Assembly (NCBI GenBank): GCA_963576725.1
Contig: OY755243.1
Span: 81,083,945-81,147,944, forward strand
Origin: Azorinus chamasolen
Taxonomy: Eukaryota > Mollusca > Bivalvia > Cardiida > Solecurtidae
Reading direction: 5' to 3'
DNA length: 64,000 bases
The notes beneath the pieces were generated by a model. That model saw only the letters and a list, made by a program, of their open reading frames with translations. It ran no database searches and was not told where the DNA came from. This document shows, in pieces, positions 11,301-26,300 of the stretch. Positions within the stretch are counted from its first letter, which is position 1, and the number at the start of each line of letters is the position of its first letter. The translations under genes were made by a program, and so were the position numbers.

Positions 11301-14300
11301 TACATTTTCAAAAATTCTTGTCATTGGAATTTCTAATCAAAAACTTTAATTTCAAACGTTTTTTGATTGTTTTCATTAGGTATACAACTATAGCAATATT
11401 TTGGTACAGAGAAGTATTACATGGACCGGATATGTCGATCCCTGATGTGCATGTGAAACTTAAGCTTTGCATTAAATAAGCTGACCAGACTTTTATCTTG
11501 GGATTAACTGACCAATTTTGCAAACTATAATTGTTTTAGAAATTACCATACATGTATATGTGTGTACATCTCAAAGGTAACCTTGAAAAGTGTGTACATA
11601 TTTTACGAAAGTTTCTATTTTGGTTCAGTGTATTATGAGTGTATATATACAGTTGTTACTAGTACGCCACTGTTACGTACTTTTTTTTTATAAACATCAT
11701 CGTCTTCATTGACAAGTTTTGATATAATTAGTATTCAGAAAGGGAGGAGCCAGTTTTAAATATTCAACAGGTTAAGGGTTAACCCTTTACTCCATATATA
11801 TTTTCCATTACCTTATAAAAAGATCCACACTCAAATTAACTCTTTACTTGATACAGATGTCATTTTATTCCTTTACAAATAGAGTAGATCCAGACTAGAC
11901 AGCTCCTGTAGGATATATCTGACCAGGACCTGCTCTGTTTGCTTATAAATTAATATAGATATGATTCTCTAGTTTCTATGATGGCAAACTAGTTCCTGTG
12001 TTCATATGCCATTATAAAAATTCTAATCAATAACCATGATGACATTGACTGCGGCAAAAGCCGCAGTCAATCTTTGATGGAAATTCAAAACGACCATGAT
12101 TTACTGGGAGACTAGCTTTTAGATTTACACTCCAGAACAATGCAGCTGCAATATTTTTCACTGTGCTCACTTAGCCTCACTTATGCCAAAGAATCCTTTT
12201 ATATTTTATGTGTTGTTAACCTTTTGTCGCTTGCAGGTCATTTGCTGTCCAGCATAATGTACTCAAAATACCTTCTGCACTCTGAGCAATTAATGGCTGG
12301 AAATATTGTTGTCTGCTGCAAATATGTTTCTTCCATATCTTTTCAAAAACAAATGTCAGAGTGAAAAACAGTTTGAACCCTGATGAGGTGCCAAGTTACT
12401 TGGTGTCTCATCTGGATCCAGACTGTTTGCAAAGGTTATTATAAATGCTAAGAACCAAAGTAATAGAAGCTAGAGCAAAACTCATACCTCTTAATGGAAA
12501 AAATGCTTATTTCAGAAGTCAGTTGATCTTCTTTGGACAGAACTTCGTAATGCCTTGCATAACATTTCTTATAAAAATGTATATCAACAGGAAGGTTTTT
12601 TATCAGAAATAAGAAAAGATCCTTCATTCGCAGCTATTTGTAGGTGGTGGTGGTCTAGTGGTAACGCGCTTGACTATCAGTCCGGAGGTCCGGGGTTCAA
12701 ATCCCCGTCCCACCCGGAAATTTCAGAGACGCTTTTCCGTGTCTCCCATCCGCACATACTCTCCACCCAGGGGTTAAAATGGGTATCTGTGAGGGTCACA
12801 CGCCGGTACTGCGGCTGCATGATTGCGCCATATGTTAGCAGTGCTCAATATTGTAGGCAAATGACTCAATGACCAGGGGAGTAAATGTACAGTCGGCTGA
12901 GCGGTCATTCGGACTGAAAGTAGACTATAACCAGGTACTTTACTTTATTCTTTTTAAAAGACGTTTCAAAGCATGTTTTAACTTATGCCTTTCAAATTGC
13001 CTGTCAAAAGGTCTTATCAGTGCCTGAACATGACATGAGAACTATGTAGTTCTGGGTTTCCAAATGTTCACATTTGTAAGTGATTAAAATATCGTTTTCA
13101 GCAAAATGATATCTCATTCAAGCACTTTACGCAGCCATTTTACCTTGCATATAACCTTGCTTGTTATTTCTTACATGAATATTCAAGGGCTAAAGGGTTG
13201 AAACGTATTTGACATACCTGTGTGTTTGGTGAAGACACAACTTTGGCCATTGAAACCACTACTCCCTTCTATTGTTTCCACGGACACACCGTACACATAC
13301 AAGTCCGGCCTTGGGAGGTTAAAGGTTAATGATGAGGTATCCTTGGACACTGACTGCCAGTTCAGTGCACTGTTAGGCTATAATTACAGAAGAACTTCTC
13401 CATACCAACTGCTTATCCCTTTCAAGACTGAATTTTTAAATGTATTATTCCGAAATTCATGCAGGTCAAGCTTACCTAGAATATTCAGGACATTTTTAAA
13501 AGAAAAGCGTAACATGATAAACAGCGAAGGCTCTGATGAGAGGACTCCTCTTGGAGCCTTCTTATATGGGTCAACACTATGTGTGAGAGGACTCCTCTTG
13601 GAGCCTTCTTATATGGGTCAACACTATGTGTGAGAGGACTCCTCTTGGAGCCTTCTTATATGGGTCAACACTATGTGTGAGAGGACTCCTCTTGGAGCCT
13701 TCTTATATGGGTCAACACTATGTGTGAGAGGACTCCTCTTGGAACCTTCTTATATGGGTCAACACTATGTGTGAAGAACATTAGTGACCCCTTTCCCACA
13801 CTGAAAGGTTTAAATGGATCTAATGAAATTTCATATAAGAAAAAAGGGCATCATGGATTTTAATTGCATGTGAACAAATGTGAAATTTTGATCATGGCAG
13901 AAACTGTAGAGTCAGATCTAATTTATTCCATAGCAAACGGAGAATACCCTGGCCAGATGCCTCCTATAGGAGTCATCTGCCCTGTTTGTAAATGTGTTGA
14001 AGCTACATTTATGGAGCTAAAGCTTAACCCATTCCCTCATTGGCTGTTTTAGACCCATTTTTTTTTAAATAAATCTACCAAAAAGGAACATTAACTATAG
14101 ACAATGAGAATTTTAGAATTGTGTAGTTTTGAAACCACTGTGATAAATAGAGCATATGGTCCTATGGAGCAAATGCTCTATTTATCACAATGGTTTCAAA
14201 AAGTGACTTTTGCAGAGACACAAACTGCGTCAGTATGAGGGAATGGGTTATTGGATAAATACTTATGTCTTTAAACCTTTACCTAACGAATATTCATTTA

Positions 14301-17300
14301 AGAACTAACGAAATTATGAATATTGATAAATGTTGTTTCCTGCATACAAAAGCTTGATTAGATGAAGGATTTTATGGCGAACGATTCCCTAGCTTACAAT
14401 GCTACAGTAAAACCTCTCTATAACGGCCACTAAATTACATCAAGTATTTTTGTGTTAAAGGCAGGTGACTGTTTAAAGAAAGGTGAAACTAAAACAGAAC
14501 GCTCCTATAGGAGCGTTCTGTTTTACTTTCACATTGCTTTAAGTAGCCACCTGCCCTAAATGCCAACTATTTAACACAATTTAGAGGCCATTATAGAGAG
14601 GTTCTACTGTATTATAAAGTGTAGCTAATTAGGATTCACGGTGTCATTATTTCTTACATGAATATTCATTAGGTAAAGGTTTAAATAACTTTAAATTAAA
14701 TATTTTTCAACGCATTACTATTATTTTCAGCGGGAATAAAAGGCAAACAAGTATTTACTTTCAACATATTTGTAATACTTTTATAGGTAAAATACAAATT
14801 GCAGAATGTAGGAAGTATACACACTTATCTGTAATGTTTTAACCCTTATCCTGCTGATCACAACCTAACCATTAGGATCCAAGTGACTCAGATAACTCGG
14901 CATGTCACCAGCATACACGTTGTTTGACACTCGGTAAGCATTTTCTACAATGTGATAACTTGCTCCATACTAGAGTTAGAGCAGAGTGTGAGCAGACATA
15001 TACGTGTTATTTGAAATACAGTAGAACCTCTCTATAACGGCCACTAAATTGTGTTAAATAGTTGGTACTTGGGGCAGGTGACTGCTTTAAGCAAAGTGAA
15101 AGTAAAACAGAACGCTCTTATAGGAGCGTTCTGTTTTACTTTCACATTGCTTTAAGCAGCCACCTGCTTTTAACACAAAACAGTTGATGTAATTTAGTGG
15201 CCGTTATAGAGAGGAATTTACTGTATAAGCGTTAAGTTATTTGAACTATAGTATATCTGGACAAGCAAGGCCCTTTGTCCAATTATATACAGTAAAATCT
15301 CGATAACCCTATCATTTGTATCATTACTATAGTCTTTAAGACAGTTGGCAGCTTAATGCAGAATGAAAGTCGTGCAGAAAGCTCATATAGTGCTTTCTGC
15401 ATGACTTTCACCTTGCATTAAGCAACCACCTGCCTAAACTGTTTCAAATTATTCCTTCCTAAATATTTGTGTTAACGAGGTTCTGTATGTGATATCATTA
15501 TAAGTTATAATTATACATCTTTGATGCTGTTACTTACATCACATTTGCCGCCATCATGCCTGCATGTATATACAGTAAATCCGACCACCTCATGTTGTTC
15601 AGTCATGTTAGACCACGTCACATCCACTGTTCTATGGTCTTCATCATTTGTGTCATTAGACATTTCCACAATAACATTAGGAGGTGAGATATCTGTAATA
15701 AATGTACAATAAAAGCTTATCAGACATGTCCACAATAACATTAGGAGGTGATATTTCCCTAATATGTGTACAATGAAAATTTATTACATTTTTTTATTAT
15801 AAAAGCTTTTTGTTCAGACATGTTCACAATAACATTAGGAGATGAGAGACCTGCAATACAGCATATGATCATTGGACATTCTCACACTATTGGATGTCAA
15901 TAGAATTTGTAGTGCCCTTAAAGAATTTCATACGGTTACCTTTACGTAATGGTAAGATAGTAATTGAGGAGCTTGGGGAGGTGCCGTTGATGTTTCTAGC
16001 CTGTACTGACACATTGTACCCTGTGTCACACCGTAGAACTTGCTGGTCAAAGGTCACGTCTTCACTCCTATAATAAGTCTGTGTCAAATCACCATCTATA
16101 GACTGAATGGTGACGTCATAGCTTATCAATGGCCCATTCTTGTATTTTTCATCCAATGGCTGAGGAATAATCACAAAAATATTTTATGTGAACATTCAGG
16201 CACGGATACAGTAAAAGCTATCTACAACGCCCATCAAGCGATGTCTAGATCTGGGTTCTAACTCTTTCATTCATATAAACGCCTTTTCGGAGTAGACACA
16301 GATCAGACGGCTTCTATAGGTTGTCCTGTAGGAGCTGTCTGATAAGAGTCTGCTTTGTTTGCTAATGAAATTTGATAGTTCTGTTTCTTCACTTTCTAAA
16401 ATGGCTTCAATATTCCACCTGCCATATCTCATTATAACTATTTTGTCAATGAATATTCAGTATTCAGGTATTGAAGTTTGGAATAAACATAGAACAGAGA
16501 AGGGATTAAAGTACTTGGTAGCTTATTGCAGGGGGAAAGTAATGCAGAGAGATCCCACGTGTTTTCGGCATTATGCGCCCTCTGCTTTTAACCCTTTACT
16601 CCATGAATATTCGTGTAAGAAATACTCACATTATGTATATTAATAAGATCATTTTTTATTATTGCACATGGACACGGGAAATGTTGACCACATTAGAAAC
16701 TGTAGAATCATATCTATATTATTCCATTGGGAAACAGAGCAGACCCTGATCAGACGGCTCCTACAGGGACCATCTGATCTGAGTCTACTATATTTGCAAA
16801 GATGTAGAAGGTCATAGTTATGAAGTAAAATGTTAAAGAAACCAGTATTTTAGCTAAAAGATCGTTACAATGCCAGGTTATCGTAAATAGTTAACCATTA
16901 GTCAGTCGAGCGCGACCTGAATAACATTTCCATCAGCTTGAATCACTAGTCTAAACTGTGACACAATGACTTAATGCATAATGTTATATGTATTAGCCGT
17001 TTTTAATGATGGCATATGAACACGATATGTTTTGGCCATGGTAGAAACTGTAGAATCAAATTTATATACAAACGTATATATAATTTGAATTTGTTTTTAT
17101 ATAATTACTTAAGCCCCCCCCCCCCACACACACACACACACACACATATATACCACAAATTTTAGCACAGTGCAAAAAAACGAGACAAGGAAACATTATT
17201 ACTGAAGATGATGGCAGCAAGTGAGCAATAACTTAGCAATAATTACAATAAAGATTGTTTGTTTGCAGAGTACGTAGAAAGGTGGCTGAAATAATATTTT

Positions 17301-20300
17301 TTGTACAGCAACTCAGTAGACACACATTTGGTGTGTATACTGGGAAAACATTAAGCAAAAAGGAAATCATTGTAAATCACATTGTAATCACATTGTAATC
17401 ACAAGACTTGTTGAAGTTCTGATAAAACGCTGAGTAACTCTACATCTCATCAGTGTCCAAACTACTTGATATTCCAATCAAGTATTGAAAAAACTGTTTA
17501 GATACAAATTACGTCATGTGCTCTAAAATTGAAATAGATGACTCTTTTGGAAGACAAACTTACTTATCATTAAAACGACCAACCCTTTACCCTATAATGA
17601 AACTTTGCAAACTGAGTAGACCCGGATCGTATTGAAGTCTTCTGATCAAGACCAACTGTTTTCTTATGACAAATATAGATCTGAGCTTTACATTTCTGCC
17701 ATGTGTTCACTTATCATTGTGAAAAATTAGCTGATAAATATTCATGATATTATTATATCTTACATGGTTCAATATTCATCAAGTAATAATTGTATAACGG
17801 TATTCCACTATAACAGAAACAGTAGAATTGAATCTATATTATGTCTTAAGCAAACCGAGCTGATCCTAAACAGACCAACCCTAAATGAGCCGTCTGATCT
17901 GGGTCTACTCTGTTTGCAAGGTGCCAATATGCAATGAAATCGGACTAACCTTCCAGTAAATATATACATTCCTATTCCCCATTCTTTGTTCACAGTCACT
18001 GGGGCTCCACATATATCCACCTGCTGTCATCGATGGAGCGGCATTTGGTGCTGAAAATGAGGGTTGTATATTGGTCAAAATCTCTCCACAATGACCACTC
18101 AGATCTAAGTCTGTGTCTTTAAGGCAGGACAGACCCTAACCAAAAGTCATCTACAGGAGTTATCAAATATAGGTCTACCATATTTGCAAAGGAGTTGAAA
18201 GATGTTGCGATACATAATTTAATATTTCAAAGTTTGAGCCACGATGAGAGAAATATGATGCGAGAAAGATACATTATTACAACTACCGTAGCGATGTCAC
18301 AGGTCCAATGTATGACATCTACAGTACAGTAAACCAAATAATGTAGATCAAAGTCTGGAGCGATGTCACAGGTCCAATGTATGACATCTCCAGTACAGTA
18401 AACCAAATAATGTAGATCAAAGTCTGGAGCGATGTCACAGGTCCAATGTTGACATCTCCAGTACAGTAAACCAAACAATGTAGATCAAAGTCTGGAGCGA
18501 TGTCACAGGTCCAATGTTGACATCTCCAGTACAGTAAACCAAATAATGTAGATCAAAGTCTGGAGCGATGTCACAGGTCCAATGTTGACATCTCCAGTAC
18601 AGTAAACCAAACAATGTAGATCAAAGTCTGGAGCGATGTCACAGGTCCAATGTTGACATCTCCAGTACAGTAAACCAAATAATGTAGATCAAAGTCTGGA
18701 GCGATGTCACAGGTCCAATGTTGACATCTCCAGTACAGTAAACCAAACAATGTAGATCAAAGTCTGGAGCGGTGTCACCAGCCCATTGTTTGGCATCTAC
18801 AGTATACAGGAGCCGTCTTATCTGGTTCTACACTGTTTGAAAAGGCATAGAATGGCGTATTTATTGAGTAAAGGGTTAATTTAACAAACGATGTGGGTTC
18901 TGAACAATTAATCCCTTTTGTCTGGGTCTACAATGTTTGAAAAAAAATTATATACTCTGTTCCCGCACATTAAAGTTAAACATTGATGGGCTTTTCCATT
19001 CAGAAAAGTCAGCGTGTGAAATGGCTTATGTTTACCCTTTCATACTGAATGGGTTTTATAGTTCACCCGTTCCCTGTTATATATTTATTCCAATTTTCAA
19101 TTATAACAAAATAGTTACAATGAAATATGGAAGATTGAACATTGTAGTCATTTTAAAAAGTAAAGAAACAGGAGCCGTCTGATCAGGGTCCACTATATTT
19201 GCGGCATGAAAACACATTTATATGAAGGAAAGGGTTAACACGGATAGGCTATTTCGATCTGAACATACAACGTTGAAAAGCGGCATTAACCTGAGGTGTA
19301 GGTGGTTGCAGTTGTAGATTTCTCATCACTCCAGTAACCAGTACTGTGGATGCAGTAGGATCTGTTTCCATTTGTACAGCTGCTGTTCACACATGCTGAG
19401 AATTCATTCCCATCTGCACTCCAGTAACGCTTGCCTGGCTTCACATGGACAGAGAAGTCATAAATGGTATACGGCGCAAGATTGCAGAACATAGCACTGT
19501 CCACCATTCTGGCATCTGTGTCTTCTAACAACTTCACCTGAAAAATTATATCTACATGGTTGTACGTAAAGACATGGCCAATAGTTGACAGTATACAGTA
19601 AAACGGGAATTCTAGTAGAGAAGAATTTGGACACATTTAGGCAGGTAGCTGCTTAATACAAGGTAAAAGTTAAGTATGCAGGAAGCTTCTAGGAGAGCTT
19701 TCTCCTGGTTTAGAGAGGTTTTACTGTAGAGGTATATGTTTGTTTGTTAGTATTTTCTGTTGTTTTACGTCACTTCATCAATAGTATTTCAATCATATCG
19801 TGACATCCAACTACATAGAGTTGGAAGAATGCCGGGGAAGAACCACCGACCTATGGCAAACCAGTTGAAAGGGATTTCTCCTATGTTTGTAACTATGTTG
19901 TCTACAGTGATACTGATATTGTCAGTGGTTGTAACAATATTCACTGGCGGCCAACTACGTATTATTATCAAATGTTTTGCTACGACAATTTATATGGGTA
20001 TTATAACAGATTTGTTTTCCTACGAAGCCGGTGTATCATGAAATGTTTTCCTATGAAAACAAAGTTGCCGTAAACCCGTTTAAACCTCCAGTGGTGATTT
20101 TGCTACTGACCGTGCCAAGGCGGTTCTCTCTTTATCACCCTTACTTTTGTTTGTTTTGTGTTTTTGTGCTTGTGTTTTGTTCATGTTTGTCTCTGGTGCT
20201 CGTGTATTTGTTGGTGTTTTCTGTGTTCTTCTCGTGTGTTTGCGTGTGTTTGGTTGTGTGTGTGTGTGACATGTTGTCTATTGATGTGTTGGTGGTGATT

Positions 20301-23300
20301 GTGTCTTGTATGTAACTTTCTACTGCATGTGTGTGTATGAGTATAGATTGCTATGCTTTCTGTAGGTATTTTGGTGATGGTGGCGTTTTGTGTGTGGCTT
20401 TTCCTGCTTGACTTTACTACTTTTTCATTCGTAGGAAAACAAATCATAAATTGTCGTAGCAAAGCATTTTGATAATAATATGTAGATGGCCCCAGTGATA
20501 TTGCTCATGAATTGTAACTATTCTACATGTGGTTGCAACAATATTGCCCATGGATTGTAACTATACTACATGTAGTTGCAACAATATTGCTCATGGATTG
20601 TAACTATACTACATGTCATTGTAACAATATTGCTCATGGATTGTAACTATACTACATGTAGTTGCAACAATATTGCTCATGGATTGTAACTATACTACAT
20701 GTCATTGTAACAATATTGCTCATGGATTGTAACTATACTACATGTAGTTGCAACAATATTGCTCATAGATTGTAACTATACTACATGTCATTGTAACAAT
20801 ATTGCTCATGGATTGTAACTATACTACATGTAGTTGCAACAATATTGCTCATAGATTGTAACTATACTACATGTCATTGTAACAATATTGCTCATGGATT
20901 GTAACTATACTACATGTAGTTGCAACAATATTGCTCATGGATTGTAACTATACTACATGTCATTGTAACAATATTGCTCATAGATTGTAACTATACTACA
21001 TGTAGTTGCAACAATATTGCTCATGGATTGTAACTATAATACATGTCATTGTAACAATATTGCTTATGGATTGTAACTATACTACATGTAGTTGCAACAA
21101 TATTGCTCATGGAGTGTAACTATACTACATGTAGTTGTAACAATATTGCTCATAGATTGTAACTATTCTACATGTGGTTGTAACAATATTGCTCATAGAT
21201 TGTAACTATACTACATGTAGTTGTAACAATATTGCTAATACATTGTAACTATACTACGTGTAGTTGTAACAATATTGCCCATGGATTGTAACTATTCTAC
21301 ATGTGGTTGTAACAATAGTGCTCAGGAATTGTAACTATATTACATGTAGTTGCAACAATATTGCTCATGGATTGTAACTATACTACATGTAGTTGCAACA
21401 ATATTGCTCATGGATAGAAACTATACTACATGTGGTTGTACCAATATTGCTCATGTATTGTAACTATATTACATGTAGTTCAAACAATATTGTTCATGGA
21501 TTGTAACTACACTACATGTCATTGTAACAATATTGCTCATGGATTGTAACTATACTACATGTCATTGTAACAATATTACTCATGGATTGTAACTACACTA
21601 CATGTAGTTGTAACAATATTGCTCATGGATTGTAACTATAATACATGTCATTGTAACAATATTGCTCATGGATTGTAACTACACTACATGTAGTTGTAAC
21701 AATATTGCTCATGGATTGTAACTATAATACATGTCATTGTAACAATATTGCTCATGGATTGTAACTATACTACATGTAGTTGTAACAATATTGCTCATGG
21801 ATTGTAACTATATTACATGTAGTTGTAACAATATTGCTAATACATTGTAACTATACTACGTGTAGTTGTAACAATATTGCTCATGGATTGTAACTATTCT
21901 ACATGTCATTGTAACAATATTGCTCATGGATTGTAACTATTCTACATGTCATTGTAACAATATTGCTCATGGATTGTAACTATACTATATGTCATTGTCA
22001 CAATATTGCCCATGGATTGTAACTATTCTACATGTTGTTGTAACAATAGTGCTCATGGATAGAAACTATACTACATGTGGTTGTAACAATATTGCTCATG
22101 GATTGTAACTATACTACATGTGGTTGTAACAATATTGCTCAGGAATTGTAACTATATTACATGTAGTTGTAACAATATTGCTCATGGATTGTAACTATAC
22201 TATATGTCATTGTAACAATATTGCTCATGGATTGTAACTATACTACATGTCATTGTAACAATATTGCTCATGGATTGTAACTACACTACATGTAGTTGTA
22301 ACAATATTACTCATGGATTGTAACTATAATACATGTCATTGTAACAATATTGCTCATGGATTGTAACTATACTACATGTAGTTGTAACAATATTGCTCAT
22401 GGATTGTAACTATTCTACATGTGGTTGTAATAATATTGCTAATACATTGTAACTACACTACATGTAGTTGTAACAATATTGCTAATACATTGTAACTATA
22501 CTATGTGTAGTTGTAACAATATTGCTCATGGATTGTAACTATTCTACATGTGGTTGTAACAATATTGCTCATTGATTGTAACTATACTACATGTGGTTGT
22601 AACAATATTGCTAATTGATTGTAACTACACTACATGTAGTTGTAACAATATTGCTAATACATTGTAACTATACTACATGTGGTTGTAACAATATTGCTCA
22701 TTGATTGTAACTACACTACATGTAGTTGTAACAATATTGCTCATGGATTGTAACTATAATACATGTCATTGTAACAATATTGCTCATGGATTGTAACTAT
22801 ACTACATGTAGTTGTAACAATATTGCCACCCGCTCCATGACAAATATTTATACTAAATTTTAGAGGGGTTCACAATATTACGGACTACGATATTGCCCAT
22901 GGTTGTAAAATATATTTCCTACTATTGTAACAATAGTTCTAATAATTGTGACAAATTATTGTCATGTTTTTAACAATACATATATTGTCAATAATGTTGC
23001 AATATTGTCCATGGTTGTAAAAACTAAACATGTATTTCCTTTTATTGTAACAATATTTCTAATCATTGTGACTAAATACTGTCAATGGTGGCAACAATAC
23101 TTGTTCCAATATTGCTCAAGATTGTAACAATATTATACAGAGGCCCAGATTATATGCGTAAATTAAAACATTTTCAAGAATAGTTCCGGTATTTCTCCAC
23201 CAAACCCTATGTTGTAAAGAGATGATTTTAAAGAGTGGTCACAAAAAGAGTTTGGTGGAGACACTTTAGTATTTGAATACGCAAGTTAAGTAGACAAACT

Positions 23301-26300
23301 AAATACAACCAATAAAACACAAATCAGAGATCCAGATAATTTGCATAAACTTAAACAATTTCAAGAATAACTTCTTTATTTCTCCACCAAACCTTATGTT
23401 GTGACCACTCTTTAGAATCATCTCGTATTTGAGTAGACACCTTTTTCTGTTGCAATGAATGATATTCCAATGTGCTACACTAACCTGTCGATCGTCCCAT
23501 TTACTGGTGCAGGTAATGTTGTACAGCTTTTCATACTCTTTCCTGTTTGGTTTCCATGTCAACTGCACACATGTACTGTTGATGACACGACTCTCAAACA
23601 CATTCACTGCACTAGGTTTGACTGTAAAGGAAATATCGAACGTTCAGCAAATCATTTGACTGATGAAAGAATAATAAGCATCTTACCTGCCATATATCAA
23701 ACCTCAAAGGATATCCATTTCAAGTTTGTTCAACATTACCATGCTTCACGATACTATAACTCGTATTATCATCAAACTTAGATATTATTGAACTTATTCA
23801 GCTTCAATAGTATACTTTGCAATAACGGATTCCACCATAAACTTATTCAACTTATGCTTTTAAATAATGAATATCATCATCAAACTTAATTATCGGCCAA
23901 TTTATTCAACCTTACCATGCTTTACTATGATATATTTCACCACGCGATGACCATACATCAATGAGATGAATTCATTATAATGATTCCACAGAAATGTTAT
24001 CGAAGAGTCTTTTTAACCTTTTACCTGATATAGACGTCTTTTAATGCTTTTGCAAACCCAGATAAGACATCCCCTGTAGGAGCTGCCTGATTAGGGTCTG
24101 CTCTGTTTGCTTGATAAATGATAATGCTGTTATTCTGTAGTTTCTTCTTTGATTAAACAAGTCGTTAGTTCATACAGTATAACCTCTCTATTACGACCAC
24201 TAAAATGTGTTAATTAGTTGGTATTTAGGGCAGGTGGCTGCTTAAAGCAATGTGAAAGTAAAACAGAACGCTCCTATAGGAGCGTTCTGTTTCACTTTCA
24301 CCTTGCTTTAAGCAGCTACCTGCCTTTAACACAAACTACTTGATGTAATTTAGTGGTCGTTATAGAGAGGTTTTACTGCAATACCATAATAAATATTCAG
24401 CTAATTAGCATTCATAGAGTAATTATTTCTTACATGAATATTCATTGGGTAAATGATTAAAGCAGTGGCTCATGTTTTGATTTGCGTCTTAGTGTTGTCT
24501 TATCCATATTCAACAGTGATCAAAACTATTATCAGAATCTATCTCAACATAACTTGTATTTGTCACTAGAGGTTAACAGAATAATTAAAACCAGATTGAC
24601 GTACCCACTGTTTTGGTGTTGATCTTGCGATACGTTGTGGTGCTCTTGTCCAGGCATCTACGATTGACTCGTGGCCCCGCTGTCACCGCTATATCAATGG
24701 ATTTCATTGAGAAGTCCCCGTCCGCTGTGGATCTCCAGACACAGGAGTTATGTACATAGTTGGGACATGGCGTCCACTTACACCCGTAGCCTGAAATCCT
24801 CCTGCAACATACACTTTATGGTAAGAGTATATATGTTGTGGTATAAGTATAGTGTTCAGTGTATGAATATAATATATTATAATATATTTTCTGGTAAAAG
24901 TATAGTGTTTATTATAAGAATATATATTTACGGTAAGAGTATGGTGATGAATATTAGAATATATATTCTACATTAAAAGTATAGTGTTTATTGTTAGAAT
25001 ACATATATTATGGCAAAATATAGTGTTTATTGTTAGAATACATTATGTTATGGTAAGAGTATAGTGTTTATTATTATAATACATAGTTTATGTTATAGAC
25101 ATTATGGTAAGAATATAGCATACTTTATGGTAAAAATATAAATCTGATTGTAGGAGTATAGACTTAAGGGTAAGAGCATGTATTTTATGGTAGGAGAGTA
25201 GACTTTATGGTAAGAGTGTATGTTTTATGATAAGTGTATAGCTAATTTGGTTAGAGTCAGATTTTATATCAAATATATACGTTTTTATTGTAAGAGTATA
25301 TATTTAATGAAAAAGTATGGATTTTGTGATAATATCTTAAATCTTTCGCAAGAGTATAACATTTATGATAAGAGTATTGATTATTGTGGCAAAAGTACAA
25401 ATCTGACGGTAAGAGTATAGTTTTAATTGGAAAAGTGTAGAATTTCTGGTGATAAGAGTATAGAATTTATGGTGGTAAAGCATAGAATCTATGGAAAGAG
25501 ATTAGAATTTATGACAAGGATATAGAATTTATGGTAAAAGTATAGAATGTATGGCAGGAATATAGAATGTATGGAGAGAGTAGAATTTATGGTAAGATAG
25601 TATAATTTATGGCAAGGATATAGAATGTATTTAAGGAATACAGAATTTATGGTAAGAAAATAGAATTTATGGTAAGGGAGTAGAATTTATGGTAAGGGTA
25701 TAGAATAAATGCAAATAGTATAGAATTTATTGTAAGAGTGTAGAAGTTACGGTTGTAAGAGTCTAAAAATTATGTTCGTAAGTGTATAGAATTTATGGTA
25801 AAGGTATAGAATTTATGGTAAGAATGTAGAAAATATGATAAGAGTATAGAATTTATGGTAAGTGTATAGACTTTATAGTGGTAAGAGTATAGAATTTATG
25901 ATATCGGCAAGAGTGCATGTCATATGGTAAGAGTATACATATTTAGACAATATTATAGGATTTATGTATTTTTGTTAAAGTATAGGTCTATTGTAAGAGT
26001 ACATGTTTGTATGGTAAGAGTCAAATCTAGATCAAAACAGTTTATATAAGTAATGGCATGTTCGCAATAGGCATCGAAAAAGATGTACATACACAATTCA
26101 TTCACTGACTTAAAACATGTTGTGTTGGATGTGTCATAAGAGATAAACATACACGATAAGCATTCATTGACTCACCACATAAATGTAATGTTGGGTGTGA
26201 AATGGTAGTTTTTGCGAAGGTGCCAAGAGCAGATCATACTAGAGGTCCAATCTTCCACTACACATGTCACGTTCGATACATTTTCTGGCAACTCTAAGAA

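Noticed and set aside
12643..12715. A functional tRNA gene
   Set aside because: Better folded than the first, but it is continuous with a SINE-like tail of about 220 bp, so it is more likely a SINE head. A tRNA covariance search would decide.
18227..18478. 83-codon minus-strand frame with repeated VYCTGDVIHWTCD
   Set aside because: It lies entirely in the 68/69-bp tandem repeat.
19760..20041. 93-codon plus-strand frame with a hydrophobic stretch
   Set aside because: It spans the left arm of a long-TIR element. No homologue recognised and no splice context.
20496..22828. CRISPR-like array, because of regular spacing
   Set aside because: Units are contiguous with no unique spacers, in a eukaryotic intron. 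It is a satellite.
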